Shown here one piece after another: positions 45,395-57,009 of a DNA stretch of 64,000 bases (its first letter is position 1; every line of letters begins with the position of its first letter). The translations under genes and the position numbers were made by a program. A model generated the notes under the pieces. It ran no database searches. It saw only the letters and a program-made list of their open reading frames with translations, and was not told where the DNA came from. Source of the DNA: Thoreauomyces humboldtii (Eukaryota > Chytridiomycota > Chytridiomycetes > Spizellomycetales > Powellomycetaceae); assembly GCA_027596035.1 (NCBI GenBank), contig JADGJA010000027.1:1-64000 (forward strand). The letters run 5' to 3'.

Positions 45395-47251
45395 TCAAGG
45401 GTGTAAGTTTATGTGTGTAACGGACAGAGGCGGTGGTGGTTCCGGTACGCGGGTCTGGTACGCGGGAGGGTCCACCTCTAGGACCTCTCCCGATGGTTTC
45501 GGCGCTGGGGGCGTGTAGGCCGGAGGCTCGGTCACCACGGGATCCGGCCTTACGGGGATGATCTCCTCGTTGTAGCTGTACGCGGACCGCAGTGAAGATG
45601 GAGCATGGCGGGACAAGGGAACGGCGAGATTGCTTTCCGAAGAAAACGAGGGGGTGCTGCCAAAGTGTGTGAAATGAGGTGTTGCGAAGCGTGTGGACGT
45701 CGTCGAAGGTTGCTTCCTGAGGTTGCAGCGAGAAGGGTTTAGTCAAAGTTTCCTCACAAGAGGGCACGTGAGAACGAGTAGGTGCGGTGGCCGTACCCGC
45801 TGGGGCTTGCTGCGTCGGATGACGCCCTGCTTGCCGTCGTCCGGAAGCTGGCGGCAAGCGAGTTCATGCTGCTTCTGCTTCCCAAGTTTGGCAGCTTCAC
45901 GAACACAACCCTGATGGGAACCTCGAAGCGCATGGCGGCTCCTGTCGAAGCTGACTGGATGCGGAAAGCCACGGAGTGGGTTATGGAATGCCAGAGATCC
46001 GTCGTCCTAGGCTGCGCGTAAGCCGTGGAGAGTCTGGCTCCAAAGTAGAGTTCATTGTCGTCGTTCTTTCCATCGTGGAACGAAACCATGGTGTCGGATC
46101 CATCGTCCACGGCGATGAACTTTTTCTGACTCGTGAAAGACTGCCAGTTGGGGTCCATGGTCGAGGGGCCGACTGGTCGCGTGGTGACCGAGCCGTCGCT
46201 GGTTTCCGTTCGAGAAGTGAGCACGATGCATGTGGACGTCCCCTCCCTCCACTCGTTCTGCCTACCACAGTTCCATTGTCTCCATCAAACGACATTGCAC
46301 TTCTTCGACCCGGATCCTGCCTGAGCCTTTCGCCCCATCCCCTTTGAAATAGCATCTGAAATCCTGCCCAAGAGCGACATGCATCGGCACGACCGTCTTC
46401 AAGTCAAAGTCTGGAAAGTGCAGCGTCCCTGGAGCGAGCAGGTGCATGAGCCAGGCGGCGGCAGAATGAAGAGCGAGCTGCACCAGGCACGGCCGTTTTC
46501 ACGCGGTCTCACCTGGCAACGGGGTCAGGGCGAACTTCCACTTGGGATGGGTCACCGCGAAGCTTTCCTCCTCCAAGGCGCGATACACGACGCACTCCTT
46601 GGCGTAGACAGCCGAGATGGCGGATCCGACCGGTTGACCCTTTGGTCCGCAGGCGCGGAACTGACAGGTGGTGGTCAGGACGTGGGCGATGTCGGTCCTC
46701 CGCGTCCCGTTCCCGACGGCCTTTGCCGTGTTGGGGAGGTGCTCGGCGAACGGAAGGACAAAGTCGAAGGTCGTCTTGTGATAGGCGGACACTGCGATGC
46801 GGCCATCCTGGACCAGGACATCCTCAGTGGTGAAGAGGGTCTGGGTGAAGGACGGGTGGGAAGTTCGTGCGTTCTTCTGGCGAAATTTGGGGAAGGGAGA
46901 GTGGGTTTCAGACGCAAAATCGTCGCGAGGATCGTAGGAAACAGCCGACGAGTATCCGTGTGCCGGCCGAGGCATCGTTACCTTGGCGAGGTCCAGTCCG
47001 ACTCCGCTGACCAGCGTGACGCGAAGGTGCTCGATGAAGTAGGTCTCGCGCGAGGACTCGCAGACGACTCGCCCGACGACGTTGGAGAGACCTGGCGACG
47101 CGGCGACCAGGATGCGTTCGAGCCTGTTCTTTTTCGAGACGTTGGTCACGCGGGGAGCCCAGGTTTCGAATCGATGATAGTCCGCGTCCAGTTCGAGGGA
47201 GAGCGCGAGCTTCTGCTTGTCGCCCTGGGTCTTTCTCCAGGCCTTCAGCAT
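45395..47251 (-). CDS. Arrestin-domain protein with PPxY motifs (ART type)
   Basis: Four exons: 47251-46513, 46428-46266, 46198-45758, 45716-45395 (554 aa). The N-terminal arrestin half has SNVVGRVVCES, YFIEHLRVTLV and YHKTTFDFVLPFAEHLP; the C-terminal half has TLHFPDFDLKTVVPMHVAL and RFEVPIRVVFVKLPN. Two PPAY motifs (about residues 512-515 and 531-534) lie in the disordered tail. In fungi such proteins bring the NEDD4-like ligase Rsp5 to plasma membrane transporters for ubiquitination and endocytosis. The extreme N-terminus is uncertain: a strong acceptor (CCACCCTCAG) sits just before the chosen ATG, so an upstream exon, perhaps near 47570-47640, may be missing. Intron 3 is only 41 nt. Confidence 0.78.
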
Positions 47252-47947
47252 GACATTTGCGTCGACTGAGGGTGGGACTGTGAGTACGATACTGGGGAAG
47301 TGCGAGCAGAAACAGACCAACGGACACCAGGGGTACACAGGGGACACTTTGCGAACTCGATCGTCTTCTATGGTCTCTTGAACGAAGCGCTTCTTTTGAA
47401 CCCGTGCTTGCGACTCCGAAGTTGCGAGTGAGAGGGCAGACGGGGGCAAGGAGCGGAAGAGAGACAGAGCAGCCTTCAGGGGAGGGGTGTGACACACGCG
47501 CACAAGCCCCCTCTCCCCACCTCCCTCCCTCCTTCCTCTCCGAAGACGGGCAGAGGGAAAGGGGGTCTTACCAGGGAGCGGGACGCCGGTCAAGGGGTTC
47601 CATCCTCCCGGGAACTTGGTACATCAGTCCGTAAAGAGAGACGCTTTCCTTCTCTCCCCGCTCGCTCCCTCCTCTTTGCACGACTGGCATTCCTTCCCCG
47701 AGGGCGAGATCACTCTCTCTCTATTTCCTCCGTCCATCCAGAGGCAAACACCGAAACCCCGTGCCCTCTTCTCTCCAGGCACAGCGAGCGGGTCCTCTCG
47801 GCAAGGACAACGGAGCAGGAAACGGCGGCGGCATCCCTTGACTTGTCACCACGTACATACCTCCCCGCGTCGATTTCGTCGCCTGAAGCGCACTTGTCGC
47901 TCGTCGAGCGTTTCGGGTGGAATTCTTCCCTTTGCTCTTGAACGGCC
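47252..47947. other. Divergent intergenic, arrestin / PPR
   Basis: About 700 nt. It may include an unplaced first exon of the arrestin gene (a GTAAGA donor on the minus strand lies near 47570). The plus-strand frames here are C/T-rich and look non-coding. Confidence 0.45.
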
Positions 47948-50900
47948 ATGCTCTGGCGTCGAGCGTCCGTACGGCCGTCGACCTCGGCCCATCAGGGAAG
48001 GCAAACATCACGCTCCCTCGCTTCCGCGTCCGACGGCGCTTCAGGTCATCCTTCGTTCCTGGACTGGTTCATCGAGGCCTCCTCCGCACCGCATCATCGG
48101 CATCAGGCTCGGCGCAGGTGTGCCTCCACAGGCAAGGCCGCCGCCACCACCACCTTGCGTCCGACTTCCTTCGACTCTCCCGCACTCTTGCCAACCGCCT
48201 GGCGGCTCCGGCCCCACGTACCGCCCTGTTCCAGAGGCGTCGCTCAGAACACTTCCCCGGGCAGACACAGATCAGCCGATCGTCACGGCGTTCGAGGAAC
48301 GGTGGACGTGGGGCCGACCAGCGCGCAAAGACAACGGGTACGGATTCGGACGTTGGACATGGATCGATCGATCGTGCGTGTCGGGTCCTCACACTCTTCT
48401 TCTTCTTTTGTTTTTTTTTGATCCCTTGCGTATCAGAACTCTGCGCAATGGCAGCCTCCATGGCGCTCCTTTCACGTCACCTCCGCCACGTACCGGGATG
48501 AGCTCGCCGAACTGGATCCCATCATCGATGACACCCTCCCCGAAGCATCCTCCTCCCGTGTGATGGGCCGCTCCCGTCTCCCTCCGGATCCGACACCCGG
48601 CTCTGTTTCCGAACTCATTCACCTGCTCGACGCCTACCGAAAATCGATGCAATCCGAAGAGGATTACTTTACGCCAGATCTGCACCACACCCGCACTCTC
48701 ATCTGGAATGCCTTCGCAACGCTCGCGGAATCCTCTCGCACGAGTTTGATGGAGCTACATGCCCCAGAATTCAAGGAGCTGGCTTTCATTGCCCGCCTTG
48801 TGGCCGTCAGTGCCGCTGAGCACGTCTCGCGCATCGGGCTCTTGATAAATGTCATGAAGGCCTGTGGCCAGAGGGAAAGCATTTGGTGGTACGAGGAACG
48901 CATGTACCCTCATACCGATGCGCCTGATGGGACACGCACGTGTGGCGAGATCATCAACGAGATGCTCGACGAAGGATTCCATCCTCGACATCGTACCTAC
49001 AACATCCTGCTGCGCGCGCGCGTGCGCGAGCACGGCCCCGCGAAAGCAGAGAGCTGGTTGCACTCGATCGTGGCAGAGAACGCCGAAACTTTGCCGCAGA
49101 GAACGGGGCCACGCGTGCCGCTCACGCTCTCCGTTCAACTGTTCAACGGCCTCGTGCATGGACACGTCCGCAACGGGTACATGAGGGACGCCGTGCGATG
49201 TGTGCAGCGCATGGAGAGTCACGGTCTGGCGCCCAACGCGTACACGTGGCTCTACCTGATCCATGGCTACGTGAGGGCGGGCGACCGCCAGTCCATGCTT
49301 CGCGCCCTGCAGACGATGAAGGTCGCGGGCGTGCGTCCGACGAAGGCCATCTACGAGAAGGTCGTCTCGGGGCTCCTCAACGGTGGACCGGCGAAGCGGG
49401 ACTTTGAAGCAGAGGAGCTTTCTGGCATCTCCCAACAGTCGGGTGCTTCGGCGACCACCGACGAGGAACGCGCCATGGGAGATGCCATTGAGATGTACGA
49501 GGAGATGACTTCCGCCGGATTCCGTCCAGGGGTTGTGGTTTACAACACGTTCATGGCCGCCTACCTCAACCGCGGGGACCTGGCCAAGGTCCGGTCTCTC
49601 TTCGACGAGATGGTGGCCGCATCGGTCCACCCGGACGCCGGTTCGTACTCGATCGCCATCCGCGCGTCCGTCCGTGCTGACAACCTGGCAGGCGTCGACG
49701 AAATATTCGAGCACATGTGCTCCAGCCACGTGGAACCGGATCTCGTCGTCTATGGCAACGTCATGTCTGCCCACAGTCACGTCGGAAATCTGGAAAGGAT
49801 TCACTACTACCTCCAGCACATGCAGGGTCGCGGCTTCCAGCCGAGCTACCACATCTGGCACATCCTCATCAACGCTTACTGCCAAGCTCGCGACCTCCGG
49901 GGCGCGCTCGCAGTGGTCGAAAGGATGCGTCAGGATGGCTTCCGCATCACCGAGATCACGTACAACACCATGATGCACGGGTACGGTCTCGTCGGAGACC
50001 TCGAAGGGGTCGAGAAGATGTTCACTCTGATCAGCGGACTCCGCGTCAAGACCTCCATCTTCGTCTTCAACACGGCCATCGCGGCCTACGCGAGGAACGG
50101 TGACCGGGCGGGAGCCATGCGCGTCTACCTCTCCATGATCGGAAAGGGGTACCCTCCGGACCGGGTCACCTTCAACATCCTCATCAACATGGAGAGCAAG
50201 CAGCTGGACGCGGTGGGAGCGGGAGAGTTCTACCGTTCCATGATCAACCACGGCATCGAACCCGACGCGAGGACCTACGCTCCCCTCGTCACCATGCACA
50301 GCAAACGGGTCGACCTACCGAGAGCCAGAGCCCTCCAGCGACACATGCTCACCCTGGCGATGGCCTCCGGATCCATCGTGCCCCACAACGCCCTCCTCAC
50401 CGGGTTGGTCCGGAAGCGAGACGTGACGGGAGCCATCGACGAGTACAACTTTGCCACGACGGTCCACAACGCTCCTCCCGACACGGCCACCTTCGACATG
50501 CTCGTCCGCGTCCACGCCCACGACGGGGACGTCGAGGGCGCCAGAAGGTGGTTCGACAGGTGCGCCGAGGTCGGCGTCCCCCGTGACACGACGCTCTGGA
50601 ACGCCCTGCTGACGGCCTACGTCGTCAAGGGAGACCACGACGCGGCCTTCGGCGTGTTCGAGGAGATGAAGAAGGAGGGGTTCCGACCCGACATCTTCAC
50701 CGCGACCCTCATGCTCAAGGTCGGCCTCAAGAATCAGGCGGCCGAGGCGGAACGAAGCGAGGAGCAGAGGGTGAGGACGGGTGGGACTCCCACCCGCGTC
50801 CGACCGCCGCCGAGAAGGTCCGTCACGGGACCGTCGCTCCGGAGGGACGATGCCGTCGCCCGGCCGCCGAACCGTGATGCGTCGCAGCCATTACCACCGG

Positions 50901-51100
50901 AGGAGGTCCGAGAGCCTCCCGTCTCCGTTCCGTCCTCTGCGGGAGACGACGACCCTGTCGACATTTCCAGTCAGTCCGCCGCCAGCACACCCGTAGTTTC
51001 CGACGAGGAGCTCGTCGCGTTCGCGGCAGCCGATGTCGACGAAGTCGCATCCCCCTCCTCACAATCTGATACCCCAACATCGCATCCGAAAGTTTCATAG
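47948..51100 (+). CDS. Mitochondrial pentatricopeptide repeat protein
   Basis: Two exons: 47948-48337 and 48437-51100 (1017 aa). The first exon starts MLWRRASVRPSTSAHQGRQT, rich in Arg and Ser with almost no acid, as in a mitochondrial presequence. The second holds a long run of 35-residue PPR units from about residue 290 to 860, for example VYNTFMAAYLNRGDLAKVRS, TYNTMMHGYGLVGDLEGVE and LWNALLTAYVVKGDHDAAFG. PPR proteins bind organelle RNA base by base and act in processing, stability or translation; the target is unknown. The C-terminal 130 residues are Pro/Arg- then acid-rich. The intron (48338-48436) has a long T tract before its acceptor. A 514-codon antisense frame is a codon-bias shadow. 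Confidence 0.88.
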
Positions 51101-51251
51101 GTTTTTGCGTTGCATACAAATACAATTACAGCCTACATGGCAACGCCCTTATCTCGCATCTGCATGTACCTGCAGGATCATCTGCGAGGTCAATGTTCCA
51201 CAAGCGTGTTATTTACAGGAAGGGGGTCATCTTTCGTGGTAGACAAGCGTT

Positions 51252-53429
51252 CTAAACATCGACCTTTCGCGATCTAGGCACAGCTTCCACGGTTCCCCCA
51301 ACCACTGGGACGTGACCTTCCTGCTTCCCGGGGACCTTTCTGGCCGTGACCCGACGCTTGGCTTCCACCATCCGGTTGACGGCGTTGATGTACGCCTTTG
51401 CGGAGGCGACGAGGATGTCTTCGTCGGTCCCCTGTCCTTGATACGTGATCTTTCGATCGCCCCAGGGTCCGCTGGCCGTGTCCTCGTTCTCCAGACGAGG
51501 CGCCTTGGAGGGTCGCTGGTCGGCGTCGTCTTCCTCGTCCTCCTCGTGGATCCTTACCACGACGCGACCCAGCGAGTCGGAACCCTCCGTGACGGCCCTG
51601 ACCTCGTAGGCGGCCAGGACGTTGGTGAAACCGATCAGACGGTTGATGGCCGAGAAGATGGCGTGGACGGGTCCGTGACCGATGGCGGCGTCGCAGCGTT
51701 CCACGCCTTCCTGGACGTCGCCGTTCTTGGTCGGCGAGGAAGGTTCCTCTCCGTCTAGGGAAGTCACCGAGGTGACCTTGGTCATGCTCGTGTCGACGAT
51801 CGTGACTGTCGCCGTGGAAAGCACGCCCGAGCCTGAGACGACTTGGCACGACCGGAACAGGTAGGTGGCCTGTCCCGAGTCGTTTACGTTGAGCTGGTCG
51901 TCGAGGAGGGCGAAGAGGTCCTGGTCGGTCACACCGCGCTTTTTCGTGTCGGCAAGCTTCTTGAAAGCCGCGAAAAGCTTTTCGAATGCTTGTGCGTGCT
52001 GTTTGCCGGCGTCATCGCCTGTCGCCTTCTGCTTCACAACGTCCTCGTAGACAGAGTCCTTGGTGATCTCCTCCAGACGCGTCCGGAATGCATTCCGCCC
52101 GGAGTGCTTGCCAAGGACCAGCGAATTGGAAGGAATGCCGACAACCGACGGCTCGATGATCTCGTAGGTCGACTTGTTCTTCAGAACACCGTCTTGATGG
52201 ATCCCAGACTCGTGCGCAAAGGCGTTTGCACCCACGATCGCCTTGTTCGCTTGGATGACCATACCGGTCTTTTTCGTGACAAGCTGGGAGGTTTGGTAAA
52301 TTTGGACAGTATCGATGGTGTGGTACACAGGGTATGCGGTTGGGTGCGTGTAAATGGCCATGACGAGTTCTTCCAGTGACGTGTTTCCTATACAGATTCA
52401 AACCATGTCAGCGTACAAGGTTCGTATCACAGAATGTGAACACAACAACGCACCTGCACGTTCGCCGATCCCGTTGATTGTAACCTCCACTTGACGAGCC
52501 CCGTTCGCTACGCCAGCGAGCGTGTTTGCAGTTGCCAGACCGAGATCGTTGTGGCAGTGCGTGGACCATGTCACGCCCTTTGCGCCTTCGACATGCTCAG
52601 TCAGATACTTGATCATGGCGCCGTACTCCTCGGGTGTGTTGTAACCGACTGTATCTGGGATGTTTACAGTCGTCGCTCCCGCCTTAATTACTGCGCCGAG
52701 AACTTGACAGAGAAACTCGCGGTCGGAACGACCGGCGTCTTCGGGAGAAAACTCAATGTCTTTGCAGCCGATGGAGCTTGCGAACGTGACAGCGGCCACG
52801 GCGCGAGCGACGCACTCCTCGCGGTTTATTTTGAGCTTGTACTGCAGGTGAATGTCGGAGGTTGCGAGAAACGTGTGTACGCGGTGGAGGGGAGCATGCT
52901 TGATTGCATCGTATGCGCGCTGGATATCGGCAGGAACTGCTCGTGCAAGACCGCAGATGACCTGCGGGAAGATGGACGAGAGCAACCGAGTTTTAGTATC
53001 GTGCGTGAGGTGCATGCGCAAGGCCGTTCAGGTTGAGACTCCTTACCATGGGTCCTGCGGTTCCTCGACCGACAGTCAAGTGTCCGACCTCTTTCGCGAT
53101 CCTCTCGACCGCGTCAAAGTCACCCTCACTCGCTATGGGAAAGCCAGCTTCGCATACATCGACGCCGAGTCGCGAGAGCTGCTTTGCGATTTCTACTTTT
53201 TCGGATGCCGTGAGGGTAACACCGGGCGACTGAAGATAAGGATGCGTGGGAAGGAAAGCGGATTGTCAGCGCAGAGATCGACATTGGCACAGGAGGGCCA
53301 AGGAATGGTCGCACTGGGCCCTACCAGATATGACTGGAGGGATCTGCAGGCGTTGCAAAGACGTACCTGCTCGCCGTCCCGAAGGGTGGTGTCAAAGACA
53401 ATGAGCTTCTCCTTGCCGGACTGCGTCAT
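51252..53429 (-). CDS. LEU4: 2-isopropylmalate synthase
   Basis: Four exons: 53429-53367, 53229-53047, 52961-52454, 52387-51252 (629 aa). It makes 2-isopropylmalate from 2-oxoisovalerate and acetyl-CoA, the first step of leucine synthesis. The catalytic barrel opens [14 protein letters not shown] and shows the second signature [17 protein letters not shown], then [10 protein letters not shown]. The C-terminal LeuA dimer domain, which binds leucine for feedback control, has [12 protein letters not shown]. Two acidic insertions break that domain, at about 448-470 and 532-564. The overall form is the long plant/bacterial type starting right at the barrel. An in-frame ATG at 53474 would add 15 residues. 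Confidence 0.92.
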
Positions 53430-53565
53430 TTCAAGTGTATGGTGGGGCTGAAAACGAATGAGATCTATCGTCAAGAATCGTGGGGGGGAAACGAACCGTA
53501 GCCCGTGCGCTCTGGGTTGGAAGGTTGAGACGAAGGTGGATTGAAGGATGGCGTTGAAGAGGCAG

Positions 53566-53597
<32 letters not shown>

Positions 53598-53943
53598 TGC
53601 TGTAGCAGTAAGATTCCAGACGAGTCAAGACCTCTGTGTGGGAAATGGGAAAGCCTGTGGGAGGCGGTGAGAAAGATCCTGTGAATCTGCTGATCAAGAT
53701 GAGAGTGATCTTGAACACAACCGCGTCATCAACCCAGACCAATTTTCTCGACGCCCTTCATGAAATACAGAAGAGCGCAGCGACCGGGACCTTTATATGA
53801 GGAAGTAGAGCATAGTGAACCATGAAAGTATAGCCAGGGACTAAATTTTCATCCGTGCTTGACCGGCGCGACCCCAGATCCGTTCGTCAGCGTGAAAGTA
53901 ACTGGACAGGCTGAAATGAGATCTATTCATTAGGCGCAAAAAT
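53430..53943. other. Intergenic, LEU4 promoter side
   Basis: About 510 nt between the LEU4 start and the F-box gene's stop, both minus strand. It contains a (GA)13 repeat (53571-53597), which is CT-rich on the LEU4 sense strand. No gene is seen. Confidence 0.5.
53571..53597. repeat. (GA)13 microsatellite
   Basis: Pure GA dinucleotides on the plus strand, 140 nt before the LEU4 start codon on the other strand. A pyrimidine tract at this distance is common in fungal 5' UTRs or core promoters. Confidence 0.85.
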
Positions 53944-55983
53944 TCACACGTTGAGCGCTTCATCCCAACATAACCACACGGCCATCGAATCGTCCCAGCC
54001 GAATTCATCGCGAGCCCCAACAAAGATCTTTTGAAATCGCCGCTGAGTTTTCTGCAAGGCGGTAGTTCGCTCGGGGCGAAAGTCCCACGCGAGGAGCTCA
54101 GTAGCGTGCGTCGCTTCCGGCACCTCTAGGGATTCCGATAGGACTGGCATCACACGCTCCGTGAAGGACGTGGACGCAAATATCATCGACCCGTCTCGAC
54201 TGATTTCGGCAAATCGGAGCTCAGCGGGACGACGCTGAACATACTCGTTCAGCGTTGTGTCCGAAGTTAACGTGTAGATGGACGAGGGATCCCGAAGAGA
54301 CCACACCGCAAGCTCGGTGGGGTTCAAGCCGTTGGTGAGAAGCATGTTGGCGTGCAGTGACAGGGTCATGGGAAAGAGGCATCGCTGCGAAACGGGATTC
54401 TCATGATGTGGATCAGGTGTGAGGAGGACTTCGCCATTTTCATTGATTTCGACGCTTGGTGAGACCGGGGCAAGGTTGCCCGGAGCCAAAGGATCGAATG
54501 CCGATTGGGCTTCAGACTCTACAAGCGCCGGCCCAGAGCTTGAAGAGGGGTGAGATTCAGGCTCGTTTGTCATGGCACTCAAAGAGCTCGCCACGTTGCT
54601 CGAGCATATAGTCCCTGTCTTGGGTTGAACCGGCAGCAGTGCTAAGTGCGCAACGTCGAATTTGGCAACCTCTCGCTTCTCGGCCATGTTGAAAACGGAG
54701 AAGCCACCTTCGCCGACCCCGTAAGCAAACAGGTCCTCCCAGATAGCGACGTTCAGAAGATTTTGCTGAGGCGACAGCATCGAGACATACTTCTCGTCGA
54801 TCTGTACGCTCCACATAATGTCGCCAGTATCAGCATTCCAAACTATTACGGCGCCATTGAGGCCTCCAGTAACGATGCGTCGCTTGTGCACATTGACAGA
54901 GAAGATGAAACCCAATTGGTGCCGCCCATTGATGGTCCGCTCCTTTTCCATTGTTTCTAGATTCCAAACGATGATCTTGGAAGATTCGTCGAAACTCACA
55001 AGTGTACCTTCCATGTTAGACAGAAGAAGTCCAACAGGATCCGAATGCCCTCTCAGGCTCTGTGACTCCCCGGGTTTCCCTTCGGGGCCGAGCAGGGCGA
55101 CCCGAATGATGAGTGGGTCCGCATCGGGTTCTATCCACGCAATCTTTTGAGTTTGAGCATCGAGAGCGACAGTATAGGCGTTCTCCGGTTCCGTGGGCCA
55201 TGCGGCGACATATTGACGGCGCACGGGTGGCGAAGCAATCTCGGCAGGAGCCGCGTGCGTGAAGAACACTCGCGGCAGCTGGCCCGAGCCGCACCTGGGC
55301 AGAGGCTGCGGTTGAGTGAGGTCTTCGTCGGCGTCATCCACCGGCTGGGATTCATGATGCTGCAGTGTGTGAAGCCGGTATCTGGCTTGATGGACATTAT
55401 GATGAAGTTGAAAGTAGTCCTTCCAGGATTCCTCTCGTAAAGGGGGACCCGGAAGGTTCCACGAGTGTTTCGCTAGGTGTGACCAGACTTGCGTTCCGAA
55501 AACGGAAATCACCGAGTTCCAGTATGAACAAACCGCCGTGGATCGACCAAGTGAGTTTGCGTCCAAATGCGAAAAGATGAGCAGAAGCAGCTCTTCGGGA
55601 CAGAACTGCAGGAACGAGTCTTTCCGGGTAACCACATGGAAGGAGGCATCCGGTGACCGACGTGTTGGATCTCGACCATCAGCATCCCCGGGCTTCCGCT
55701 GCTTCCTGAACCGACGAAGCCCGTGGACTTCCTTCAACGCTTTGGACCACGCATGGGCTCCAAAGCAGGTATTCGCCAGCTCTGTGATGCTTTCTACTTT
55801 GGCACTGGAACTGACTGTGGCGTCTTCGAGAAGCCGAGACTGCTCACGCTCGAAAACGATCAGCTCCGCCTTCAGATGTTCGGAGGAACGGTTGTTTGCC
55901 ACGAAACGTGCGAGTGCGGCGAGCAGAGCGGTCAAAGTTGGATTTGGTGGCGTCCCCCGGCCGGAGGAATCATCGTCGAACAT
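53944..55983 (-). CDS. F-box protein with WD40-like beta-propeller
   Basis: A single 679-codon exon. The F-box lies at about 123-165 (FCPEELLLLIFSHLDANSLG, then VCSYWNSVIS). After it come propeller-like blades, for example LRGHSDPVGLLLSN, SSKIIVWNLETMEKE, GGLNGAVIVWNADTGDIMW and LAVWSLRDPSSIYTL. The pattern fits a substrate receptor of an SCF (Skp1-cullin-F-box) ubiquitin ligase, with the propeller binding the target. Repeats are diverged, so the blade count is uncertain. The start MFDDDSSGRG is the first ATG in the frame. I do not recognise a specific ortholog. Confidence 0.85.
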   Translation of the reverse strand: MFDDDSSGRGTPPNPTLTALLAALARFVANNRSSEHLKAELIVFEREQSRLLEDATVSSSAKVESITELANTCFGAHAWSKALKEVHGLRRFRKQRKPGDADGRDPTRRSPDASFHVVTRKDSFLQFCPEELLLLIFSHLDANSLGRSTAVCSYWNSVISVFGTQVWSHLAKHSWNLPGPPLREESWKDYFQLHHNVHQARYRLHTLQHHESQPVDDADEDLTQPQPLPRCGSGQLPRVFFTHAAPAEIASPPVRRQYVAAWPTEPENAYTVALDAQTQKIAWIEPDADPLIIRVALLGPEGKPGESQSLRGHSDPVGLLLSNMEGTLVSFDESSKIIVWNLETMEKERTINGRHQLGFIFSVNVHKRRIVTGGLNGAVIVWNADTGDIMWSVQIDEKYVSMLSPQQNLLNVAIWEDLFAYGVGEGGFSVFNMAEKREVAKFDVAHLALLPVQPKTGTICSSNVASSLSAMTNEPESHPSSSSGPALVESEAQSAFDPLAPGNLAPVSPSVEINENGEVLLTPDPHHENPVSQRCLFPMTLSLHANMLLTNGLNPTELAVWSLRDPSSIYTLTSDTTLNEYVQRRPAELRFAEISRDGSMIFASTSFTERVMPVLSESLEVPEATHATELLAWDFRPERTTALQKTQRRFQKIFVGARDEFGWDDSMAVWLCWDEALNV

Positions 55984-56264
55984 GGGAACTGAGAGCTCTG
56001 GGGCGGGGTCCGGCCAAAAAAAGAGAGAGGGGGCACCGGCAGTGAGATTCTACATGTCCTATATTGGCAGCGCTTGGGAGCTGCTCACCAGAGGTCCGAT
56101 TGTATCCTGCAAGTGTTCCTGCTGTTCCTGAGGAGAATCGCCTGTCGAAAAGTGATTCCCAGGCTCCCAGCCTCACACTCCTCACAGGCCTCACAGATTC
56201 CCTTCCCGTTTTCTCCCTTTTTTCTTTTTTTTGGTGGAAACATACATTCCAACAATCGCACAAC

Positions 56265-57009
56265 ATGACAAGATATAGAAAGGTCAAGACACACCGTGGG
56301 TGAGTGTTCAGCGAACCAATTCAACATCACTCCAGTCCACCGTCTCCAGGCTGCCAGTCTTTTGGTACCCCGTTTCCTGCTGCGGGGTTCTGCAAAAACC
56401 TCCGCTCCAGAACGAATAGTCATCAGCAGAACCCTCGTCTTCTATCAGTTACAATACCGGGAACCTTCTACAGCAGCGGAACCCCCACGAGCAAAGCGTC
56501 GATCAAACGTCTGACATGTCTCCTCGTCGCTTCCTTTCTCGGCCACTTCTAGTATCCGGGACATCAAGCGCGCCAAGCGTACCCGCGCTCGTGTGAAGGA
56601 CCTCGACCAGGTCCACCTCGACTTGGCCAACCCCGAACAGTTCGACAATCTCGAAAAGGATGTGGACCTTCCTGGAATGGGTCAGCACTACTGTCTTCAG
56701 GTAAACGCTGAAAAACGCGAACGCTGAATGCCTCGGATTTCCCCTCCTCACCGTGCCTTGTCCTGCATGCAGTGCGCGCGCTTCTTCACGGACGACGTGG
56801 CCCTCGTGGAACACTCAAAGTCGAAGATTCACAGGAGGAGGTTGAAGGAACTCAAAGACGGACCTTACACGCAGAAGGACGCAGAAGCCGCAGCGGGTCT
56901 GGGTCAGGCGCCGACTTCTTCCACCGCTTCGATGTCCGTTGGGCAACCACAAGCGTTGCCAGGGCCAATAGAGAAGGTCGAGGCTGCTGGCATGGAGATC
57001 GCCGTCTAG
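56265..57009 (+). CDS. BUD20: BUD20/ZNF593-type zinc finger, 60S biogenesis
   Basis: Three exons: 56265-56299, 56553-56700, 56773-57009 (139 aa). The start MTRYRKVKTHRG and the block RARVKDLDQVHLDL are typical. A C2H2 finger follows, split by the second intron: HYCLQCARFFTDDVALVEHS, then KSKIHRRRLKEL. In yeast, Bud20 rides on pre-60S ribosomal particles and helps their export from the nucleus. The first intron (56300-56552, 253 nt) is long for this window; it joins GG to TATCCGG in frame, giving HRGIRDIKRAKR. Confidence 0.92.

Noticed and set aside
46379..47269. 296-codon plus-strand frame over the arrestin gene
   Set aside because: The minus-strand frame carries both arrestin halves and splices in phase; the plus frame is Gly/Arg-rich without motifs.
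48755..50299. 514-codon open frame antisense to the PPR gene
   Set aside because: It mirrors the strong codon bias of the PPR frame, shows no domain and is rich in the residues expected from reverse reading.
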